Assembly: GCA_963556145.1 (NCBI GenBank)
Contig: OY744470.1
Span: forward strand, 2,914,001 to 2,978,000
Source: Hygrocybe punicea
Lineage: Eukaryota; Basidiomycota; Agaricomycetes; Agaricales; Hygrophoraceae
Direction: 5' to 3'
Length of the DNA stretch: 64,000 nt
Both the position numbers and the translations under genes were made by a program. Below the pieces are notes generated by a model, which searched no databases, was not told where the DNA came from, and saw nothing but the letters and a program-made list of their open reading frames with translations. This document shows positions 44,915 through 55,059 of the stretch, piece after piece (position 1 is the stretch's first letter; each line of letters begins with the position of its first letter).

Positions 44915-45689
44915 CAGCCATTTGCAGCAAGCTTGACACTAACTCAAATTTTTTGAAGTTTAGAAAAATAAAAGTAATTCAGCTATATCTCATGAAGTAC
45001 TGCATGGATTGAGATGGTTATAGAGGGAAATTTGTACTATTTCTAAAGGGCTATCTACTCCTGTAATTATATTGGGACAATGTTTAGTGTATGGTGAGTT
45101 GTGGATGAAATAGAAGGTAAACCAGTATTTTTTGACATCCAAAATGATATTGTCAAATTATGGCACCAAATCAGCTCCTATGAACAAGATTGTAGGAAGG
45201 AAATTGTTCAGTTTTTTAAGGGCTAGAAGTACGTATACTGTGATTTGCTTTATTTTTGTCCACTGAGCCAAATATTACATCTATACTATGTTTGTCTGCA
45301 TGAGGCTTGAAACCCTACAAGAATCATGATGATAGGCTCAAATGACAAAGATGAAGAAAAATACGGTATATGAGCTTCTAGCCCTTACAAAACTGAACAA
45401 TTTCCTCCCTACAATCTTGTTCATAGGAGCTGATTTGATGCCATAATTTGACAATATCATTTTGGATGTCAAAAAATACTGGTTTACCTTCTATTTCATC
45501 CACAACTCACCATACACTAAACATTGTCCCAATATAATTACAGGAGTAGATAGCCCTTTAGAAATAGTACAAATTTCCCTCTATAACCATCTCAATCCAT
45601 GCAGTACTTCATGAGATATAGCTGAATTACTTTTATTTTTCTAAACTTCAAAAAATTTGAGTTAGTGTCAAGCTTGCTGCAAATGGCTG
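44915..45689. mobile_element. Tc1/mariner-type foldback MITE, 775 bp
   Basis: Arms of about 335 bp (44915-45250, 45350-45689) are near-complementary with a spacer of about 100 bp. Ends are CAGCCATTTGCAGC and complement, flanked by TA on both sides (44913-44914, 45690-45691). No coding capacity. Confidence 0.8.
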
Positions 45690-45739
45690 TAATAAGAAAA
45701 AACATTATTTACACAAATATAGCAAGTCTCAAAGGACAT

Positions 45740-46640
45740 CTGACAAAGTCATAGTGTCACGTCCTCAGAGAGATCACCCTTATTTAATTTTACTGAGTGT
45801 CCTTCTGGACAAGTCTCAAGGGAGGTCTAACGAAGTCCCAGTCTCGAGTCATCAAAGGGTCCAGTGAGACCGTCCTCAAAACCACACATCCAGAGGGTGG
45901 AAGTGAATGATGCACAGACTGCACAATTACAACTCCCATGGCACAGATTGCCCCCTCTACTTATATTGGAGACTGAAGGAGGGCCATGCACAGACTGCAC
46001 AACCACACCCTCCACAGCCCAGACAGCCATCCCCCTCCGTTGATTTCAGAAGGGTGAAAGGGAATCATGCACAGACTGCACAATCACACCTTCCGTGGCT
46101 CAGATAGCCACCCTTCTATGCTACACAGCTAGGAAAACTAAGGAAACTAATGAAACTACATGTCAGTACTGACCTCTCAGCTGCAGGGGATAGAGATCTC
46201 GTATATGGGGGGGCTTGAGGAGGAGGAGGTCAGTACAACTCAATGGGACACATCGGACCACTTCTGGGGGTGTACTTACAGTTCATTTGGTACCCCCCAA
46301 CCAGTCCCCAAGTGGTGTGGTTGTCTGACTGCGGGGGGTAGAGATCTGGTATATGGGGGGGGGCAGGGAGGAGGGGGTCAGTGTGGTTGAATGGGAGACA
46401 TCGGACGATGTCTGGGGGTGTACTTACAGTCCAGTGTGTCCCTCCTAACAGATCCTACAGTGGTTTGGCTGTCCGACTTCGGGGGGTAGAGATCTGGATT
46501 GGGGGGGCATGAGGAGGAGGGGGTCAGTACAACTCAACAGGACACATCGGACCACTTGTGGGGCTGTACTTACAGTCCATTTGGTCCTACATGACTGCTC
46601 CTCACTCAGTTTTGTGGGGCACGATCTGCAGGTAGAGATT
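45740..46640. repeat. minisatellite B, two unit types
   Basis: Left part: about 80-bp units with GCACAGACTGCACAA (three copies). Right part: about 145-bp units with GGGGGGTAGAGATCTGG, GGACACATCGGACCA and GTGTACTTACAGT (three to four copies). Confidence 0.75.
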
Positions 46641-46649
46641 TGAGACTGG

Positions 46650-46990
46650 GGGAGTACTGAGAAAGACTCTGTGACTGACTGTGACAATTTCCTATTTGGA
46701 TCAAATTCCGCGTCATACAAATTTCTTTTCTGCTCCTTTGGAGAGGTTTTTGATTTTTTACAACCTCAAAACAAATCCTATATTCATGAAAATATTTAAG
46801 GATGAAATTTCAAAAATCTAGTTTATTCCTGAATTTTTCCAAAAAAAATGGGTCAGAAATGCAGAATTTGGCTCTATGGTTGATTTCAAACATTAATTAA
46901 TCAATTAATTAATTAATTACTGACGAACTGCCATATATCCTGGACTCATAAGAACGAGTCTTCCATAAATGGAAGAACTCGTAATCAATA
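46650..46990. repeat. hairpin-ended tail module, copy B
   Basis: Homologous to 44430-44800, ending ACGAGTCTTCCATAAATGGA, AGAACTCGTAAT. Confidence 0.75.
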
Positions 46991-48870
46991 CTAGCATTTG
47001 AAGCAACATTCTGATGATTGAAGAGTGTAGATAATTTCAAGCTTTTGTTGCAAACATAGTGGACTGTCATTTGAAAGGCAAGGAAATGAAGCAATACAAA
47101 TGCAAGCAACAGAATGGTTCCATTTGCTAAGATGGGTGCTTTGGTTACAGCTTTCAAGTAAGCTTTGAAATCATGTTTTCTGAACAAATTTTGTTGAAGC
47201 TTCAACCTGATATACATGCACTTAGTAGTAATGCTAGTAGTATAATAGTAAACAGAGAGACAATGATAGTAAATTCAACAAGAGCCTGGCATAGAGTTCA
47301 AACAAAATTGATTGATAATAACTTGGATTACAAGACAAAGGTATCAACTCCTTACAAATGCCGCTTTTTTTAGGTTTTAACAAAGCAAAGTCTGCTTCAG
47401 TTTCAATTAGAAAACACTTTGAAGTATTGTTACAAAATACTGTAGCAAATTCACTACAAATTCCGCTTTTTTGACATTTTAATGAAGCAAAGTAAGCTGG
47501 ATCAAAAGACTTCAAAATAACATTATCATGGTCATTATCATTGTCATTATCATTGCCATTAGGCCCATTACAAATTCCGCTTTTTTGAGGTTTTAACAAG
47601 TCAAAGGTTTCAATTACAGTCATTTGTAGTGAGCTTGACACTGGTGGGAAATTTTTTGATCAATTAAAATAAAATGGACTTAGTGAAAATTTCTGTGCTC
47701 TACCTTGTATCTCATGAAGTACTGCATGGATTAACATGGTTACAGAGGGAAAGTTGTACTATTTCTTAAGGGCTATCTACTGCTATCATTACATTTGGAC
47801 CATATTTTGTATTTGGTGACTTGTGGATGAAACAAAAGGTAAACCAGTACTTTTTGACACCCAAAATGATATTGTCAAATTATGGCATCAAATGAACTCC
47901 TATGAAAAGAATTGTAGGGAGAAATTTGTTCATTTTTTCAAGGGCTAAAAGTACATATACCGTGTTTTTCTTTATTTTTATCCTTTGAGGCAATATTTCA
48001 TCTGTACTATGTTTGTCCACATTAGGGTTGAAATGCCACAAGAATCATGATTATGAGCTCAAAGGACAAAAATAAAGAAAAAACGGTATATGTACTTTTA
48101 GCTTTTGAAAAAATGAACAAATTTCTCCCTACAATTCTTTTCATAGGAGTTCATTTGATGCCATAATTTGACAATATCATTTTGGGTGTCAAAAAGTACT
48201 GGTTTACCTTTTGTTTCATCCACAAGTCACCAAATACAAAATATGGTCCAAATGTAATGATAGCAGTAGATAGCCCTTAAGAAATAGTACAACTTTCCCT
48301 CTGTAACCATGTTAATCCATGCAGTACTTCATGAGATACAAGGTAGAGCACAGAAATTTTCACTAAGTCCATTTTATTTTAATTGATCAAAAAATTTCCC
48401 ACCAGTGTCAAGCTCACTACAAATGACTGTAATAAAATCTTTGAAGTGTTGTTACAAAATGAAGTAACAAATTCACTACAAATTCCACTTTTTTGACACT
48501 TTAATAAGGTCAAGTAAGCTTCATTTTGAAGTGTAAAAGACTTCAATGTAAAATCAGCATGAAACATATCAGTTTCACTTGTTTGGTATTCAATTTCACT
48601 TTTAATGACTTTTAAACCATTATAATCACATTTGAATGCTTTATTATCCAAGTCACCCATTTCTTGGGCAAATCCATATTCTATGGATTGATTAATACTA
48701 CTATCCATTTCTTGGGCAAACCCATGTTCTATGGATTTATTAACAACACCCATTTCTTGGACAAACTCAGATGTAATGAGCTTATAAGAAACATAAGAAT
48801 GATAAGATAGCAAAGAGGAAAGCATGGAGGCTAAAGCTAGCAAAAGGATAAGAAGCAAGTGTAGCTTCAT
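46909..48870 (-). pseudogene. orphan Helitron N-terminal-like ORF, split by a MITE
   Basis: The start at 48870 (MKLHLLLILLLALASMLSS) gives a hydrophobic leader, then repeats (NKSIEHGFAQEMD; NQSIEYGFAQEMG) and Cys-containing repeats (KCQKSGICSEFVTSFCNNTS). The frame stops inside the MITE at 47617-48429. Removing the MITE and one TA restores NNTSKILLIETFDLLKPQKS, in register with the second repeat (NNTSKCFLIETEADFALLKP). The next part holds an Asn-Asp run and ends near 47234; a further piece from 47217 (QNLFRKHDFKAYL) resembles LLRRHDFRSYL in the Helitron 1 N-terminal region, as EHGFAQEM resembles EHEFAPDQ there. So this is a truncated relative of the Helitron 1 N-terminus without Rep or helicase. 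Function unknown. Confidence 0.55.
47617..48429. mobile_element. Tc1/mariner-type foldback MITE, 813 bp
   Basis: Arms of about 375 bp (47617-47990, 48055-48429), nearly perfect inverted copies with a spacer of about 65 bp. Ends CAGTCATTTGTAGTGAG with TA on both sides (47615-47616, 48430-48431). Its removal restores the host ORF, which confirms both limits. Confidence 0.88.
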
Positions 48871-49029
48871 TATGGTAATGGAGTATAGAGCTAGGGTTAG
48901 GGTTAAAATGAAAAAAAAGCGGTCAAGATAAAGAAAGACAGAAGGGCAGAAAAAATTACTCTGAGGCTGGGGTATATATAGCAGAGATGTTTGTTACTAT
49001 TTGGTTGTAATGACTAATACATCCATAAA

Positions 49030-49750
49030 AGGCAATTTTAGGTTATATGGGCTAAATTTTGTGCTGATCGCAGTGGTGACAGTCACATGTCACAGATCTA
49101 ACCATATAAAGAAATATTAGCCATTTAAGATGAACAAAGTCAGTTTTGATGTTTGCAGTCTGATTTAAGTTGTAGACAGGATAGTTTGATAGGGCAAGTG
49201 TGACAGTCACATGTGACTGGTCTAACCATATAAGGAAATTTTTTGCCATATAGGCTAAATTTTGTGCTGATCGCAGTAGTGACAGTCATATGTCACAGAT
49301 CTAACCATATGAGGAAATATTGACCATTTAAGTCAATCTCAGTCAATTTGTCAACTAGTGGTTTGATATGAGTTGTAGGTATGATGATTTGATATGACAA
49401 GTGTGACAGTCACATGTGACTATTATACCCATATAAGGAAATTTTGGACTATATAGGCTAAATTCGATGGCAATTGCAGTGGTGATGGTCATATGTGACG
49501 AATCTCACTGGATAACACAGTATTGACAATTAATATCAAATTTGATCAGTTATGATTGTTAGCAGTTTTTATTATATGTTGTAAGTACGATTATCAATTT
49601 TAGCTTATATGCTCAAAATTTCCTTATATGGTAATATATGTCACATGTGACTGTCACCAGTACAATTGCCATCAAATTTAAGGTACATACCCAAAATTTT
49701 CCTTATATGGTTAGACTAGTCACATGTGACTGTCTCACATTACCCAAAAT
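49030..49750. repeat. minisatellite C with AGTCACATGTGACT palindrome
   Basis: Units alternate about 124 and 79 bp, each with ACAGTCACATGTGACT (or TCATATGTCAC) and CTAACCATATAAGGAAAT. The last two units (about 49640-49740) are inverted. Confidence 0.75.
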
Positions 49751-49974
49751 AGTTAGCTGAACTGTGAGTAAAATTTTCAGCTGATTCTATCAACAATTGA
49801 AACTGCTATGAATATTTTTCTCAAAACTGAATGTAATTTGACCATTGTTTATGCATTTGTACATCAACCCATATTTGGATGCTTATGTAATCATGCCCTA
49901 ACATAGCCCCCAGTATGCTTTATTTTTGAGTGATTCAAGTTAGATGATATCTATTGACAACAAAAACTGTCCTC

Positions 49975-50078
49975 TATATACGATCCAAAATATTAATTAA
50001 TCAATCAATTACGAAACTGCTGTGAGCCTGGTCTGATAAAGAACGAGTCTTTAATAAATTAAAGAACTTGTAATTAGC
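49975..50078. repeat. hairpin-ended tail module, copy C (short)
   Basis: ATTAATCAATCAATTACGAA, a diverged ACGAGTCTTTAATAAATTAA hairpin, then AGAACTTGTAATTA. It abuts the candidate 5' end of Helitron 2. Confidence 0.65.
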
Positions 50079-50283
50079 AGCTTAGATCCTGAATCCTTCG
50101 ATCGAGGGAGGTCTCCATGCCTTCTTCAAATCTCGACATTCAACTTCACTTCCACGCCCAGCTGGACACCACAGCAAAGCATCTACCACGTCTTCAGCTG
50201 TGTCACCTTGTACAGCTACTAACCATTCTTTGATCAACCTCACTTCACCACTCAAGCTACCAGACTCGCAAAAACTCACCTGA

Positions 50284-51243
50284 TCTGAACAACTATTCTC
50301 CATCACCACGCAATCTGATCTTCGGTCACTGTCCATCAGAGATGACAAGGAATTTTACCTCTTTATGGATATGCATGCTGAACATGGCTGGGCCTCTTTC
50401 AACATGACTTCGCGTAAGTGGGTCACCGCTACTCGGGATTACAACACACATCTCGAAGCACTCAATCTCACGAGAAATTGTCCGACAATCAAGAAGAACC
50501 CAAGAGCACTCTTGGATTTGCTTGGGGAAATTGAGCCGAAAATTTTAGAGCGGATTCTCAAGAATAACTTCATATGTAGGCTGTCTATTTCAATTGGCGA
50601 AGCTTGCTGCTTACTCTACTGGTTAGTGACAAGAAGCAAGACAGAAACATTTTGGAAGAAACACTGTGCAGCGGTACCTTTGGTAAAGGTGGAGCACACT
50701 AATGGTAGTCTTGGAAACTCCGGCAAAGCGGTATGTGTTGCATTTAGTTGACAATCTAAAATTCTGAATGCAAGCTCATCTGGTCTTCAGCGCAAAGCAG
50801 CCACCTGTTCACAATGTCATACCATTATGTATCCTGGGCCTTCGGGCTCCCCAGATAATCACAAGAAGGGGTATTGTTCTGATGGGGTCAAGCAAATAAT
50901 GAAAGTTGACACCGTTCCAGACTGGCCTCAACCTAAGGGTATCTTTGAACTCGGCACTACCTTCAATCCAATCCCGTTTTTGGCCACCATCCGTGATGTC
51001 TATGAAAAGGTGGTAATCGAAGAAGGCAGCGGGGATGACCTTGCCATGGAATATGAAGCGTTCGGGAAGCTTTTGCAGAGCCGCATTATCCTCACCACAG
51101 AAAGCCGCTGCCTATTCAAACTTTTCGCGTTGGAAATGCCTTTGTCCACACCACCTGAGCTCTTCGTTGATTACAACGGTGCAAGCTACTTGCGGATCAA
51201 TTGTCTTCTCCAGGACAACACCAATCCATCGCGGGCCATTTAA
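50284..51243 (+). pseudogene. DDE transposase-like gene, 3' part
   Basis: The open frame from 50284 reads FYLFMDMHAEHGWASFNMTS, RKWVTATRDYNTHLEAL and PKILERILKNNFICR, then across an intron near 50729-50790 RKAATCSQCHTIMYPGPSG, NHKKGYCSDGVKQ, WPQPKGIFELGTTFNPIPFL and AMEYEAFGKLLQSR. CSQC...H...C could bind zinc. From memory, such blocks form the C-terminal half of the same agaricomycete proteins whose N-terminal half matches 40030-42600. Same strand, directly on the other side of Helitron 2. The earlier part (50087-50283) has stops. Alternatively it is an independent gene. Confidence 0.5.
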
Positions 51244-51643
51244 TCTTCCTGTTACACCCACTTATCTCTTTCCTGCTTCTCTCTTTCCAACCTTCACTTT
51301 CTTTCCGCCTGCTTGATTTCTGATGATTGCTATACATTCATTTGCTCTCGCAATACATTCTACTTTGTTCTGTTCTCTGCTCTACTTAATCTAACTCCAT
51401 CAAGTCTTTGGCGTGTTCGCGATCCATTTGTTTAATGTCACATGCAGGTTTTGGTCTCATGTGCGACCGAATCGGTCATTTGGTCCTTATGGTCCTTAGA
51501 CGGTCTTTGGATAACCCTGGGAATGGCGGATTAGCCATGGATGACATCTACCTTAGGAGCCTGAAACCCACATATTTCACGCAGTGGACTGAGCGTGAGG
51601 ATCATGTGACACGTATTGAACTTTTCCGTGTTTGAATCCAGGA
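51244..51643. other. pyrimidine-rich 3' flank, no clear gene
   Basis: A C/T-rich stretch, then a 75-codon frame (51408-51635) without recognisable domain. Confidence 0.35.
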
Positions 51644-51757
51644 TACAGTCAGTTGCATAAAGATTGAGAAACACAATCCATAAAAACTTGTTTGTCTAAG
51701 TTTGCAATAGGGTCTAGCGTGACTTTTCCCTTTGTCACGCTGCGACTTGTTATCGTG

Positions 51758-52806
51758 ATGACAATCAGTATTGACTTGCGCTCGCTGATCGTGGCCTGGC
51801 GCGAAGAAGACTGTACGGCTGGAGAAATCGTGAACCTCGTAGGATGTAGTCAGAGTACCATTTACAGAGTTATCCGATACTATGAAGACACCGGCCAACT
51901 GGTTAACCATCAGACCCACCACTGAGGCCGCCCCCAAGCACTCGACATGGCAGACACCAATTACCTTCATTCGCTAGTCACCGCCAATCCAACTTTATAT
52001 CTCGACGAACTCCAGGACCAGCTGTATGCTGTCCACGATATCTATTTTTCGATCGCTACCATCTGGCGAGCACTTCGTCGGCTTGCTATCACTCACAAAA
52101 CCATCTTGGCAGCTGCATTGGAACACAATGAACTGCTACGAGCAACATGGCAAGCTGCTTATGGTGACATTCCAATGGAGTTTTTTGTCTGGCTGGATGA
52201 GGCAGCAGTGGATGATCACACCAATCAACGGCGGAGAGGCTGGTCTTTGATTGGAAATGCGTGTGTTCGGAGGGCAACATTCATTTGTGGAGTACGCTAT
52301 TCAGTGCTTCCAGCACTATCATCAGATGGTATCATTGCCTTAGACATCTTCGAAGGATCAGTCAACAAGCTTTGTTTTATTGAATTTGTTCGCGGACAAC
52401 TTGTGAGTCAGATTCCCTTTTCTGTTTCGGGCTAACTCCTGCTCCAATATAGGCACCGAAACTCACATCATATCCTGGACCACAAAGTGTGGTAGTCATG
52501 GATAATTGCACGATCCACCATGATGAAGAAGTCTGGCAGATCATTGAGGATGAGTGTGGTGAGTTTTTTTTTTTTTTTGAGGCAATGTACTCACGGGTAA
52601 CAAGGTGCTAAACTTATTTATTTGCCGCCGTATTCGCCTGATTTCAACCCAATTGAACAGGCATTTCATGCTCTCAAGACATGGCTTCGTCGGCATGAAG
52701 ATGCTGCACTGACCCCTGAGTGTCGGCCTTGGCTGATACAGCAAGCAACGTTAGTGATCACTCAGGAGCAGGCCATGTCATGGATTATTAATTGCGGGTA
52801 CTCTTA
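51758..52806 (+). pseudogene. Tc1/mariner transposase, one in-frame TGA
   Basis: N-terminal helix-turn-helix (MTISIDLRSLIVAWREED; VGCSQSTIYRVIRYYEDTG) up to TGA at 51923-51925. The same frame goes on with GRP(Q)ALDM, the usual basic GRP-type hook, then a second helix-turn-helix and the catalytic domain: WLDEAA (Asp, 52196-52198), an intron 52405-52453, VVMDNCTIHHDEEVW (Asp, 52501-52503), an intron near 52560-52608, and YLPPYSPDFNPIEQ (Glu, 52655-52657). This is a complete DDE triad. CGA to TGA would explain the stop. A left terminus TA^CAGTCAGTTG is seen at 51644; the right end was not found. It could have mobilised the TA-flanked MITEs nearby, but only their first bases (CAGTCA) agree. Confidence 0.85.
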
Positions 52807-52924
52807 GTCAAATCACACATTGTATTCAGTTGGAAAATCGTGTACATTGAGCATGATACTAGCTTAGCGAGATGTACATACAATCATGCTACATATTGGC
52901 TTGGAAGAAAAAAAGAAAACCTTG

Positions 52925-53860
52925 TCAAATACTTGGCATCGCACGAGGTGTAGTGCTGCCACTCTTTATACCTGCCACTTTCTGTGCTTCAAGCTGAGCA
53001 CACCATTCCGTCACAAATGCTTGAAATTTCCATATTTGTCCTTCAATTGCTCCTGTGACAGCGCAAAGTCGAGATACAGGCACCCGCCCAAGAATATCAG
53101 GGGTTAAGTCGAGATCTGCCAAGGACGATTTGAAGTGTATGAGATCAATACCCTTTTCCTCTTTGAATGCAAGCAGACAGGCATGGAGCTCTTCACCAGG
53201 TATCGGGACGTCCATCGCGGTCACCAAAATAGGATTGGAAGCTTGGCGAACAATCGGAATCGCAGGATTCACCAGTTGATCTCCTTGGGGGCAGGAAAGT
53301 CCTGTGAGTAGCGGAATCAATGATGCCATGAGCAACATCGTGGGATCGGTCGCAGGAGGAGTGTTCCCTTGAACCCTAGACTGGCCGCTTATGAGGCGTC
53401 CATCATGGATACCGTCAAATTCGATGGTATTCGGGGGCTCGTGTTTCGTTGCATCAGAAGCAGCCTGAAATGGATTCATTAGTTGGCGGCTCAACTGAGA
53501 TCAATAATTGGTACATACAATAGCGGCCGCCCAGATTTTTAACTTGCGGGTGTTGAGTCCGAGGTGTTCTCCTGACGCAGCAATGTAGCAAAAGCCAGGC
53601 TCGCTATGCTCGCCCTGGTGCTGGGCACAAGGCCACTTCTTTTTGAGTTGTATGGAGTTGGTCTTCTTCCCCAAACTTGTCAATACGTGGTACCCGGGTA
53701 CCATACATCAACTCATCGTCTGTCGATTGGCCAGCCTGCAGAGGAACGTAAGACTACAGATCGTTAGATAGAGTTTAGATCATGTCTAAATAAATGTACT
53801 TACCAGTTTCCTGATCCTCCAGCCCTCGAGTGCCGAAAGGGAAAACTCGACGCTACACAT
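52925..53860 (-). CDS. conserved-looking spliced gene, unknown function
   Basis: A candidate start at 53860 (MCSVEFSLSALEGWRIRKL) is joined by an intron to YVPLQAGQSTDDELMYGT. The next part reads, in another frame, KKKWPCAQHQGEHSEPGFCYI and HLGLNTRKLKIWAAAI (C, H, H, C spacing could bind zinc). An intron (GTATGT...TTCAG) then leads to AASDATKHEPPNTIEFDG and finally VPVSRLCAVTGAIEGQIWKF and FVTEWCAQLEAQ with stop at 52925. The frame change near 53680 may be a small intron or a lesion. No function known to me; such genes recur in agaricomycetes by recollection. Confidence 0.5.
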
Positions 53861-54701
53861 GGCTCAATTTCTCTTTGACAAAGCTTCAATGGCTACTTGA
53901 AAATCAGCATTGGATTCAATGGATACAGCGCCTGCCTTCCCACCACTAGCAAAATGTGTTAGAGATTATGAGTGAAAGGGAAAAAAAACCCACCTCGACC
54001 CAGTCCACCAAAATTTGAAAGGTGGACCATTATGCACCCCCAGACTAAACTGATCTGCTAACTCGTGGATAGTGACTCGTAGTGTTGCCGCAACTCAGCT
54101 AACCGCAAGCTGACTTTAAAAACCGTGGCTTGTCTCGGGTTTGGCCAGACTAGTCACAACCATCCAATCAGAAGCCGTGGCTTCAACCTGAGTCGGCTGC
54201 CGGGTCGGCTTGAAGTGGACTTCTTTCAGCTAAGTCGACGGCTCCACCCACAACTTTGATCCTCTCGTTCTCCATCACTTCTGCCGCCGCCACCACCACT
54301 GCTACCATGCCCATCACCCTTACCTCGCCACCACCATCTTCGCCACCACCACCTACAGCAATGAAGAAGACGATGAGGGGAGAAAGGTCGGGAGGGTGGT
54401 GCGCCCACCTACCGGCCCAGGTAAGTCACCAAACCCTCACTAAATTTTGCTAACTATCTATCTGTGACTACAACCACACCAAACCACAGCCATGACCTGG
54501 CCTCGACGACATCAGCACTGACACTGACCAACTGGCGGCAGACGATGATGACGAGGGCAAGGACGGGTGATTTCGAGGATGGGTGATTGTGAGGCCAGGC
54601 AACAATGATGGCGAGGCCATCCAGGCATAAGCAACAGGGAGGGGAACAAGGTCAAGGAGACCCCGCCCTCTTCCTGTTGTTTAGCCCTCCCCAAGCACAA
54701 C
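53861..54701. other. possible left end of a third hAT element, no gene
   Basis: TAGTGTTGCCGCAACTC at 54080 resembles hAT ends and lies upstream of two palindromic motif copies (54702, 54899). No matching right end or 8-bp duplication was found. Pro/Thr-rich and Gly-rich open frames here look compositional. Confidence 0.3.
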
Positions 54702-54951
54702 CACCTCGCAAACGCAGACGGCCATGTCAATTGACGTGTGCACGACGTTCGCGAGGTGTTCACTGGCAGGGTGGAGTCTTGGGTACAATGATTGAGTGCG
54801 ACAGTGAGCTTGATTTTTTCTCCTTTCTTCATACATTACGCTATATGCATTAAGCCTAAGCTATATGCTATTCAGAAATAAGAAAGCAGCACAATGAACA
54901 CCTCGCAAACACTGTACATGTCCATTACATGGCTGCCCCGATTGCAAGGTG
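54702..54951. repeat. two copies of palindromic GCGAGGTG motif
   Basis: 54702-54758: CACCTCGCAAACG, central GTCAATTGAC, then CGTTCGCGAGGTG; this is the most symmetric copy. 54899-54951: CACCTCGCAAAC, central ATGTCCATTACAT, then ATTGCAAGGTG. Confidence 0.65.
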
Positions 54952-55059
54952 GTGGTTGGCACGTCTGCACCATGTCACCATCATCGCTCTCGTCGTAGGA
55001 GTCTGGCGATCTCTTGGCCTAATCGGGGATATCTCGGAGGGAGCTGAGGTCTGAGATCA

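Larger units (their letters stand above)
42940..50086 (-). mobile_element. Helitron 2, non-autonomous, ~7.1 kb
   Basis: The minus-strand 3' end has the same hairpin as Helitron 1 (GCCATGC-GAA-GCACTGGC) followed by CCACTAA near 42942, a CTRR end. A candidate 5' end is A^TCTAAGCTGC on the minus strand at 50086. Joining 42939 to 50087 keeps an open frame of the host gene (NSLV, then PESFDRGRSP). No Rep or helicase is present; an orphan N-terminal Helitron ORF is (46909-48870). The rest is minisatellites, MITEs and repeated tails. The 5' limit is less certain than the 3' end. Confidence 0.65.

Noticed and set aside
36185..51560. Shared GGATGACATCTACCTTA-like sequence at ~36200 (complement) and ~51540
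   Set aside because: Similarity stops at about 17 bp and the flanks differ; taken as chance.
51408..51635. 75-codon ORF downstream of the DDE-like gene
   Set aside because: No motif or splice link found; the DDIYL similarity to the CK1 gene is too short to mean anything.
54080..54960. Third complete hAT element starting at TAGTGTTGCCGC
   Set aside because: No matching right end or 8-bp duplication could be found, so only a possible left end is listed.
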